From NCBI GenBank assembly GCA_946480485.1, contig CAMLJW010000132.1, positions 1 through 11,656 of the forward strand: 11,656 bases of DNA, given 5' to 3'. The stretch's first letter is position 1, and every line of letters begins with the position of its first letter. The stretch comes from an uncultured Streptomyces sp. Lineage in GTDB: Bacteria > Actinomycetota > Actinomycetes > Streptomycetales > Streptomycetaceae. A program made the translations under genes and the position numbers. A model generated the notes under the pieces. It made no database searches and was not told the DNA's origin. It was given only the letters and a program-made list of their open reading frames with translations. Below, one piece after another: positions 5,971 to 11,656 of the stretch.

Positions 5971-7290
5971 ATGACCGCTTCGGAATCCTCTGTACCGCTA
6001 GAAGCGGTGCTGATGGCCACCACCGGGCTGGCGCTGATCACGAGCACGCTCGTCGTCGCCCTCGCTCGAAAAATGCGCCAGCCCGCGGTGATCGGTGAAA
6101 TCCTGACCGGGATCATTCTCGGTCCGAGCATCCTCGGGCTGCTGCCCGGCGATCCGGTCGGCTTTCTCTTCCCTGTCGAGATCCGGCCTTACCTGGAGAC
6201 CATTTCGCAGGTAGGACTTGTGCTGTTCATGTTCACCTTGGGCTGGGAGCTGAACATCCCCACCCTGCGTCGGCACACCGGCAGCATCGCGGCCACATCA
6301 CTGACGGCGATGGTCATTCCATTCGGCACCGGCGTGCTCGGGGCTTTTCTGCTCTATCCACGTCACTCCACGTCGGACGGACACCTTGTTGCTCAACCGG
6401 CGTTCCTGCTCTACATGGGCACCGCGTTGGCCATTACCGCCTTTCCGGTGCTAGCCAGGCTGCTCGTGGAGAAGAACATGCAGCACAGCCGGATCGGGCT
6501 GACCGCGCTGGCCTGCGCCGCGCTCGCCGACGTACTCGCGTGGTGCCTGCTGGTCGTTGTCATCATCGTGGTCCAGGCATCCGGTATCGAACAACTCGTC
6601 TTCACGCTTGCCGGCTCCGCTTCCTTCATCGCCGGCTGCCTGTTCGTCGTCCGACCGCTACTGAACCGTGTCGTACCCGTCATCACGCGCAGCTCCAGCT
6701 CGGTACCGCTCTTCCTCTTGGTGAGTGCGGGCGTATTGCTGTGCTCGTTCACCACCTCACTGATCGGGATCCACGCGATCTTCGGCGCGTTCATGTTCGG
6801 GTTGATCATGCCGAGGGAACCCGCCGATGTTCTGCACCGCACCGTCGCGACTCCGATGCACAACATCAGCACACTGCTGCTACCGGTGTTCTTCATCACC
6901 GCCGGGCTCTCCGTGGACGTGACCACTCTCGGTCCCAGTGGAATCATGGACGGCGCGATCATCCTCGTCCTCGCGTGTGCCGGCAAGTTCGTCGGCACCA
7001 TTGCTCCGGCACGCCTTTCGGGCCTCGACTGGAGAACGAGTACCGGGCTCGGGGTCCTGATGAACACGCGAGGCCTGACCGAACTCGTCGTCTTGGAGAT
7101 CGGCCGTCAGATGCACGTGATCGACGGTCAGCTGTTCACTCTTATGACCCTCATGGCCGTAGTGACCACGGCAATGGCGTCACCGCTTCTCGATCTGCTC
7201 AAACTGAGCCCGGATCGACAGGGCCGGCCCCTGCCCCCGGACCGTTCGGGGAGTACGGAGCAACCTGCATTTCAGCAGCAGGGGACATGA
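5971..7290 (+). CDS. CPA2-family cation/proton antiporter
   Basis: This 439-residue integral membrane protein exchanges monovalent cations (Na+ or K+) for protons. It is hydrophobic throughout, with about 11-13 likely membrane segments, the first at about residues 10-32. Family motifs are clear: RQPAVIGEILTGIILGPSIL (36-55), ITAFPVLARLL (155-165), ALADVLAWCLL around Asp187, IHAIFGAFMFGLIMPR, LLPVFFITAGL and MNTRGLTEL (364-372). The paired Asp common in the 187 motif is Ala-Asp here. The length is that of a bare transport domain, with no C-terminal RCK/TrkA domain. The start chosen is the ATG at 5971, with GGAAAGG ending 7 bases upstream; the ATG at 5965 is too close to it, and the open frame back to 5716 is not antiporter-like. 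It is divergent from the regulator. Antiporters of this type in polyketide clusters can serve self-protection, as proposed for MonT in the monensin cluster; that role is inference. Confidence 0.9.
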   Translation: MTASESSVPLEAVLMATTGLALITSTLVVALARKMRQPAVIGEILTGIILGPSILGLLPGDPVGFLFPVEIRPYLETISQVGLVLFMFTLGWELNIPTLRRHTGSIAATSLTAMVIPFGTGVLGAFLLYPRHSTSDGHLVAQPAFLLYMGTALAITAFPVLARLLVEKNMQHSRIGLTALACAALADVLAWCLLVVVIIVVQASGIEQLVFTLAGSASFIAGCLFVVRPLLNRVVPVITRSSSSVPLFLLVSAGVLLCSFTTSLIGIHAIFGAFMFGLIMPREPADVLHRTVATPMHNISTLLLPVFFITAGLSVDVTTLGPSGIMDGAIILVLACAGKFVGTIAPARLSGLDWRTSTGLGVLMNTRGLTELVVLEIGRQMHVIDGQLFTLMTLMAVVTTAMASPLLDLLKLSPDRQGRPLPPDRSGSTEQPAFQQQGT

Positions 7291-7541
7291 CCCGCTCCCC
7301 GAACGAACCGCCGCAGCCGTCCTCTTGATTGTTCGGGCACCGTGATTCTTCCGATCAACTCGGTGCTCGACTTCACTGACCTCAGAGCGATCGCTTTGCG
7401 GGGCCGGCCAGGTATTCCCCCAAGTCCTGTTCGAACCGGCCTTGCCGCCTCGACCTGCGAGACGACCAACCCAGGACAGCTCCGGCAGCCACCCGGGCTT
7501 CGGCCTACACGTTTCTGCCCGTCGGAAGGAATTGGCACGTC
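7291..7541 (+). promoter_or_regulatory. Upstream region of the halogenase-phosphoesterase-PPTase-carboxylase operon
   Basis: These 251 bp follow the antiporter stop and hold no convincing gene; an 80-codon open frame from 7342 has no ribosome site and no family likeness. CCCGAAC (7298-7304) can pair with GTTCGGG (7332-7338) across 27 bases, but without a T-run it is a weak terminator candidate. The bipartite element lies at 7330-7360. GGAAGGA at 7524-7530 is the ribosome site of the next gene. Confidence 0.5.
7330..7360 (+). promoter_or_regulatory. Bipartite promoter element, copy 2 (halogenase operon)
   Basis: TTGTTCGG (7330-7337), 10 bp, TCTTCCGATCAAC (7348-7360): the same two blocks and spacing as the minus-strand element at 3946-3916. 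The element lies about 181 bp before the ATG of the halogenase-like gene. Its presence suggests that the tailoring/precursor operon is switched on together with the PKS genes and does not merely depend on read-through from the antiporter. Confidence 0.5.
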
Positions 7542-9383
7542 ATGTCTGAATCGCCCGCATCGGCCACGCACATGGATCCGGTAGACACCGAGCTGCAGGC
7601 CGACGTCTGCGTCATCGGGGCAGGGATCATCGGTCTGCACAACGCACTGCAGTACGCCAAGCGCGGATTCACCGTGGCTGTTGTGGACGAGCTCACGGAG
7701 CGCTCCAAGAGCGCATACAAGGTGGGCGAGTCGCTGCTCGGGTTCTCCAACGCCTTTCTGCGGTCCATCGGTGACCTCGACAAGGAGATTGGCGAATCCT
7801 TCGAGAAGAAGGGTGTCTGGTTCGCCTACGGCATGGAGGGCAAGGAAGAGTTCAACGACGACGTCTCCGAGTGGGGGTTCCAGAGCAGCCTGCCAACGCA
7901 CTGGCGCGAGCGCATCGATGACCCGAAGTTCGCGCGCACCATGTTCGACGACCGGCAGATTGTCCGGCCGGAGATCGAAGCGGTCATGCGGGCTCGGATC
8001 AAGGACCACCCGGAGATCACCCTCGTGGACCGCGGGCTCGTCAAGGACGTCCAGCTCGGCGAGGGCGACGCCGGCGACCATGAGATCACGTGGCGATCGC
8101 GCGACGGCAAGGCCAGTGGCACGGTGCGGTCCCGATGGGTGATCGACTGCTCAGGACGGGCACGGCTGCTGGTCAAGAAGTTCGGTCACGACGTCCCGCT
8201 CGATGATGGTTTCTCCACCTCCGCAGTGTGGGGCCAGTTCTCCGGCTGCACCGACGACATATTCGACGAGCGCTGGAACTACACGTTCCCCGACGGGGAA
8301 GTGACCCGCCGCGACCTCGACACGATCCACCTGTGGGGAGACGGCTACTGGATCTGGCTGATTCGCCTCACCGATCAGCGGATCAGTGTGGGCGTGAGCT
8401 TCAATCGCAACCGACCGCCGTCCGAGGGCAACCTTCGGCAGGTCTTCTGGGACGTCATCCGGCGCTATCCGCTGCTGAACTTCCTCACCGAGGAGAACCA
8501 GCTCGACTTCGCCGCGTACCGCAACGTACAGCACATCAGTGACACCTATGTCTCCGCTCGCCGGTACGCGATCGCCGGAGACGCCGCCTCCATCATCGAT
8601 GCGTACTACAGCCAGGGCATCTCACTGGCACTGGTCACGTCATGGCACGCCGCCAACATCGTGGAGCGTGACCTGCGCGACGACGTCCTGGACACCGACT
8701 ACATCGATCACGTCAACCGAGCCACCCTGGCCGACTGGCAGATCATGCGGACCATGGTCAAGAACAAGTACAGTCCGGCGATCGCGGACAGTCGGTTCTT
8801 CATTCTCGACCACCTGCTGGACTACCTCGTGTTCAGTGCTGCGCTGCCCGGTCGCTACAAGGTCACCCGCTGGCTGACCGAAACCGGCGGCTATACACGA
8901 TCGGAGACTCCCGAGCAGAAGGATCTGCGGTCCAGCCTCACTCGCAGGCTCTTCCTCTCACAGTCCGCGCCGTGGCACCGGTTCGACCCGGCCATGGTGG
9001 TGAAGGCATTCGAAGGGCATCGCGACGGCCTGGAAAGCCGGGCCCTCTGGCGGATGTCCAAGGGCATCAGCCTCCGTCCCACCCAAGGTGTGCTGCGTCC
9101 GAACTCCCCACTGCCGGCGATGTGGCGGCTTCCCTATCTGCGCCTCAAGCGCCGCGCGGACCTCACGCCACGCGCCATCAAGGAACCGGCTTTCCTGCGG
9201 CCCAAGCTCACCAAGAAGCTGCCGGCACCGCTGGCCGCCTTCGGACCGATTGTGGCGCCCTTCGTCGCCTCGTCCGTCATCTTCGACCTCGCCGACACGG
9301 CCCTCCGGCGCATCGGCCACCTCGCCGGCGGCGGCAAGCGACGTGCACCGAGCCCGGCCAAGCCCGCGGTTCGGAAGCCGTGA
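7542..9383 (+). CDS. Flavin-dependent halogenase-like oxidoreductase
   Basis: This 613-residue FAD enzyme has the fold of flavin halogenases. It shows the dinucleotide-binding GAGIIG (26-31), KVGESLL (60-66) as in the halogenase KxGESLLP region, DCSGRARLL (202-210) and the second FAD motif GDAASIIDAYYSQG (346-359). Lys89/Lys90 in EKKGVWFAYG sit where phenol/pyrrole-type halogenases carry the catalytic Lys. The halogenase signature WxWxIP appears as WIWLIR (270-275), so Pro is replaced by Arg, and the usual Pro after GESLL is Gly. Halogenation is thus plausible but not assured; a related hydroxylase or oxidase is the main alternative. A flavin reductase would be needed and is not in the window. 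The C-terminal part is long, with a hydrophobic stretch (about 562-581) and a basic Pro-rich tail. The ATG at 7542 has GGAAGGA 11 bases upstream; Met11 is an alternative. It is the first gene of the likely operon. Confidence 0.72.
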   Translation: MSESPASATHMDPVDTELQADVCVIGAGIIGLHNALQYAKRGFTVAVVDELTERSKSAYKVGESLLGFSNAFLRSIGDLDKEIGESFEKKGVWFAYGMEGKEEFNDDVSEWGFQSSLPTHWRERIDDPKFARTMFDDRQIVRPEIEAVMRARIKDHPEITLVDRGLVKDVQLGEGDAGDHEITWRSRDGKASGTVRSRWVIDCSGRARLLVKKFGHDVPLDDGFSTSAVWGQFSGCTDDIFDERWNYTFPDGEVTRRDLDTIHLWGDGYWIWLIRLTDQRISVGVSFNRNRPPSEGNLRQVFWDVIRRYPLLNFLTEENQLDFAAYRNVQHISDTYVSARRYAIAGDAASIIDAYYSQGISLALVTSWHAANIVERDLRDDVLDTDYIDHVNRATLADWQIMRTMVKNKYSPAIADSRFFILDHLLDYLVFSAALPGRYKVTRWLTETGGYTRSETPEQKDLRSSLTRRLFLSQSAPWHRFDPAMVVKAFEGHRDGLESRALWRMSKGISLRPTQGVLRPNSPLPAMWRLPYLRLKRRADLTPRAIKEPAFLRPKLTKKLPAPLAAFGPIVAPFVASSVIFDLADTALRRIGHLAGGGKRRAPSPAKPAVRKP

Positions 9384-9433
9384 CAACGCAGACCAGCAGT
9401 GCAACAGGCGGACGATCGAGGTAGTCGGCTCCG

Positions 9434-10291
9434 ATGGACGATCCGAAGAACGCGGTACCTAAGCTGCTCGCCACAAGCGGTCTGCACGTGGCCTACGAAC
9501 AGAACCGACGAATCCTGGACCGCATACACCCCAGTTCCGAGCATGACTGGCTGCTGCTGGCCGGTGATGTCGGCGAAGTCGTCGCCGACATCGAACGCAC
9601 ACTGCGCCTCCTGAGCGAGCGATTCGCCAAGGTCGTGTGGGTACCGGGCAATCACGAGTTGTGGACCCCTCGCCACGATCCCGTGCAGCTGACCGGCGAG
9701 CAGCGCTATCGGCACCTGGTGGAGATCTGCCGCGGTCTCGGCGTCATCACTCCGGAAGATCCTTACCCGGTGTGGGCCGACCCGGAGGGCGCTGTGCGTA
9801 TCGTCCCGCTGTTCATCGGCTACGACTACTCGTTCATGCCGCCCGGCGCGGAGAACAAGGAGGACGCTCTCAAGATCGCCTACGACAAGGGCGTCGTCTG
9901 CACCGATGAATTCCTGCTTCACCCGGATCCCTATCCCAGCCGCCAGGCTTGGTGCGACGCCAGAATCACCGAGACCGAACGTCGGCTCACGGCACTCGGT
10001 GACGGTCTGCCGACCGTGCTGGTCACCCACTATCCGCTGGTCCGGGCGCCCACGGACGTGCTGTACCCCCCCGAGTTGGCCCAGTGGTGCGGAACCCGGC
10101 GTACGTCCGACTGGCATCGCCGGTTCCGCGCCACCGCCGTGGTGTACGGCCATCTCCATATCCCCCGCACAACGCACCACGCCGGCGTGCCCTTCGAAGA
10201 GGTTTCCCTCGGCTATCCCAGGGAGTGGACCCGGCACGGACTTCTCCGCGGCCCGGTGCGGCGAATACTCCCCAGGCGGGAGGCGGCGTGA
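9434..10291 (+). CDS. Calcineurin-like metallophosphoesterase with altered first metal motif
   Basis: The protein has 285 residues. Metal-binding motifs are visible in order: GDVGE (44-48), GNHELW (72-77), THYP with His199 (198-201) and GHLH (239-242). The first motif, normally DxH, reads SGLHV: the Asp ligand is Gly16 while His18 is kept. The codon is GGT, one base from GAT. Family members hydrolyse phosphoesters with two metal ions; the substrate is unknown. Genes like this commonly sit next to the PPTase gene in Streptomyces, and here the stop overlaps the PPTase start as GTGA, so the two are translationally coupled. A role linked to carrier-protein phosphopantetheine or CoA metabolism is a guess from that pairing. 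The ATG at 9434 follows the halogenase-like stop by 50 bases; the nearest GAGG is 13 bases upstream, so its ribosome site is weak. Confidence 0.85.
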   Translation: MDDPKNAVPKLLATSGLHVAYEQNRRILDRIHPSSEHDWLLLAGDVGEVVADIERTLRLLSERFAKVVWVPGNHELWTPRHDPVQLTGEQRYRHLVEICRGLGVITPEDPYPVWADPEGAVRIVPLFIGYDYSFMPPGAENKEDALKIAYDKGVVCTDEFLLHPDPYPSRQAWCDARITETERRLTALGDGLPTVLVTHYPLVRAPTDVLYPPELAQWCGTRRTSDWHRRFRATAVVYGHLHIPRTTHHAGVPFEEVSLGYPREWTRHGLLRGPVRRILPRREAA

Positions 10292-10998
10292 TCGAAGGAA
10301 TTCTGCCTGCCGAGGCGCAAGCGGTCGAAGCCTTCGGAGACCGCACCGATATCCGGCTCTTCGACGCGGAGGAAGCCGTCATCGCCCGCGCCGTGGACAA
10401 ACGCCGACGGCAGTTCACCACCGTCCGATACTGTGCCCGGAAGGCCCTGGGCTTGCTCGGACTGCCTCCGGCCGCGATCGTCCCCGGCGAGCGAGGTGCA
10501 CCTCAATGGCCTCCGGGCGTCCTCGGCAGCATGACGCACTGCCCCGGGTACCGGGCGGCGGTGCTCGGCCGCACAAGTGACCTGGCGACGATCGGCATCG
10601 ACGCCGAGCCCAACGAGCCCCTGCCGCCGGGACTGCTGGACAGCATCGCAGGGCCCGAGGAACAGCAACGCCTCCCCGGTCGGCACGGCGGGGCCTACTG
10701 GGATCGGCTGCTGTTCAGCGCCAAGGAATCCGTGTACAAGGCGTGGTTCCCGCTGACCGGACGCTGGCTCGGTTTCGAGGACGTGACCCTGTTCATCGAC
10801 CCGGACCGTGGGACCTTCACTGCCGACCTGCTGGTTCCGGGCCCTGAGGTCAACGGGGAGCAGCTCGGTTGCTTTCACGGCCGGTGGCTCTCCCGGAACG
10901 GTCTGCTCCTCACTTCGGTCGCGCTCACCGCCACGACAGCGGAGGAACTGGACGTCTCCCGAATGCAGGACCTGGCGCTCGGCGGCTCCCACCGATGA
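10288..10998 (+). CDS. 4'-Phosphopantetheinyl transferase (Sfp/EntD type)
   Basis: The enzyme has 236 residues and moves the phosphopantetheine arm from CoA to a Ser of carrier proteins, turning apo-ACP or PCP into the active form. The family motifs are all present: WPPGVLGSMTHCPGY (74-88), the Mg-binding GIDAEP (103-108; Asp105, Glu107) and FSAKESVYKAW (143-153; Glu147, Lys151). It resembles the single-domain PPTases that actinomycetes use for polyketide and non-ribosomal peptide synthases. The GTG start at 10288 overlaps the phosphoesterase stop as GTGA and has GGGAGG 4 bases upstream; the open frame continues back to 10084 only as overlap with that gene. Position in the operon suggests service to the carrier domains of the PKS next door, though it may also act on others in the cell. 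Confidence 0.94.
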   Translation: MIEGILPAEAQAVEAFGDRTDIRLFDAEEAVIARAVDKRRRQFTTVRYCARKALGLLGLPPAAIVPGERGAPQWPPGVLGSMTHCPGYRAAVLGRTSDLATIGIDAEPNEPLPPGLLDSIAGPEEQQRLPGRHGGAYWDRLLFSAKESVYKAWFPLTGRWLGFEDVTLFIDPDRGTFTADLLVPGPEVNGEQLGCFHGRWLSRNGLLLTSVALTATTAEELDVSRMQDLALGGSHR

Positions 10999-11025
10999 AC
11001 ACCCACAACGGGGAAAGGACTGACC

Positions 11026-11656
11026 GTGGTCAATCTCGCTGCACCTGATGTGACGTCTAACGGTGTGGTCGCACGAGGATCGACCCCCCGACCCGACGTA
11101 CTGCAGGTCGACGACATGCGCACCCGGGTCGCCTTGATGCGCAAGCTCCGGGAATCGGTCAAGGACGGCCCCGGCGAACAGGCGACAAGTAGGCAGCACG
11201 CCAGGGGCAAGCTGACCGTGCGCGAGCGCATCGATGTTCTGCTGGATCCCGAGTCTTTCGTCGAGGTGGAAGGGCTACGCCGACACCGCGCCACGGGGTT
11301 CGGGCTGGAGCACAACCGCCCGCACTCGGACGGTGTCGTGACCGGCTGGGGCACGATCGACGGCCGAACGGTCTTCGTCTACGCCCACGACTTCCGCATG
11401 TTCGGCGGCTCTCTGGGCGAAGCTCACGCACAGAAGATTCACAAGATCATGGACATGGCCGAGTCAGCCGGCGCTCCATTGATCAGCCTCAACGACGGTG
11501 CCGGCGCCCGCATCCAGGAAGGTGTGACCGCGTTGGCCGGCTACGGCGGAATCTTCCGTCGTACGGTCCGGGCCTCGGGCGTCATTCCGCAGATCAGCGT
11601 AATGCTCGGGCCTTGCGCAGGAGGGGCCGCATACGCACCCGCGCTGACCGACTTCG
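11026..11656 (+). CDS. Acyl-CoA carboxylase, carboxyltransferase (beta) subunit, partial
   Basis: The first 210 residues are visible before the right edge. This subunit moves the carboxyl group from biotin to acetyl- or propionyl-CoA, giving malonyl- or methylmalonyl-CoA. Typical segments are [15 protein letters not shown] (56-70), [13 protein letters not shown] (102-114), [13 protein letters not shown] (126-138), the oxyanion-hole region [11 protein letters not shown] (156-166) and [16 protein letters not shown] (195-210). The start is the GTG at 11026, behind GGGGAAAGGA with a 6-base gap and 27 bases after the PPTase stop. The specificity residue and second half are missing, so acetyl versus propionyl preference cannot be read. 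Alpha (biotin) and epsilon subunits are not in the window. Its place in the operon points to extender-unit supply for the polyketide. Confidence 0.93.
   Translation, partial: MVNLAAPDVTSNGVVARGSTPRPDVLQVDDMRTRVALMRKLRESVKDGPGEQATSRQHARGKLTVRERIDVLLDPESFVEVEGLRRHRATGFGLEHNRPHSDGVVTGWGTIDGRTVFVYAHDFRMFGGSLGEAHAQKIHKIMDMAESAGAPLISLNDGAGARIQEGVTALAGYGGIFRRTVRASGVIPQISVMLGPCAGGAAYAPALTDF

Noticed and set aside
7298..7338. CCCGAAC/GTTCGGG pairing as a terminator after the antiporter.
   Set aside because: The loop is 27 bases, the stem is only 7 bp and no T-run follows. The right arm is better explained as part of the bipartite promoter element.
7342..7584. An 80-codon open frame ahead of the halogenase-like gene.
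   Set aside because: It has no ribosome site and no recognisable features, and it overlaps the true gene start in another frame.
9134..10237. A 367-codon open frame on the minus strand.
   Set aside because: It is antisense to the end of the halogenase-like gene and to the phosphoesterase, both supported by motifs, and has no recognisable domain.

Overview
The DNA is GC-rich, its codons mostly end in G or C, and several starts are GTG or TTG behind purine-rich ribosome sites. The regulator, PPTase and acyl-CoA carboxylase are of actinobacterial types. This points to a Streptomyces-like actinomycete. The window is one flank of a biosynthetic gene cluster for a trans-AT polyketide.

Layout. Minus strand, from 5402 down to 1: an HTH/NB-ARC regulator (5402-3963), then a three-domain AT-AT-ER protein (3696-403), then a polyketide synthase gene that starts at 406, overlaps its neighbour by ATGA, and runs off the left edge after 135 residues of ketosynthase. 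Plus strand, from 5971 rightward: a CPA2-type cation/proton antiporter (5971-7290), a flavin-dependent halogenase-like protein (7542-9383), a metallophosphoesterase (9434-10291), a 4'-phosphopantetheinyl transferase (10288-10998) and the carboxyltransferase subunit of an acyl-CoA carboxylase (11026 to the right edge, cut off). The last four are closely spaced and look like one operon.

How the genes fit together (partly inference). The carboxylase would make malonyl- or methylmalonyl-CoA. The second AT domain would load malonyl units in trans onto the megasynthase. The first AT domain looks like a proofreading acyl hydrolase, and the ER domain would reduce enoyl intermediates in trans. The PPTase would convert the carrier proteins to the holo form. 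The flavoprotein is a candidate tailoring enzyme, and the antiporter a candidate self-protection gene. The large PKS genes must lie to the left of the window.

The most unusual signals are non-coding. A bipartite element (two exactly conserved blocks, 8 and 13 bp, separated by 10 unrelated bp) occurs upstream of both the AT-AT-ER/PKS genes and the halogenase operon, each time pointing toward the genes. Separately, the divergent regulator/antiporter region holds two inverted copies of a near-identical 21-bp element, a perfect 15-bp palindrome and a 7-bp inverted repeat with an 11-bp spacer. Together these suggest a pathway-specific regulatory circuit. Other oddities: a strong ribosome site and ATG in frame between the two AT domains, a metallophosphoesterase whose first metal-binding Asp is Gly, and a halogenase-like enzyme with WxWxIR in place of WxWxIP.
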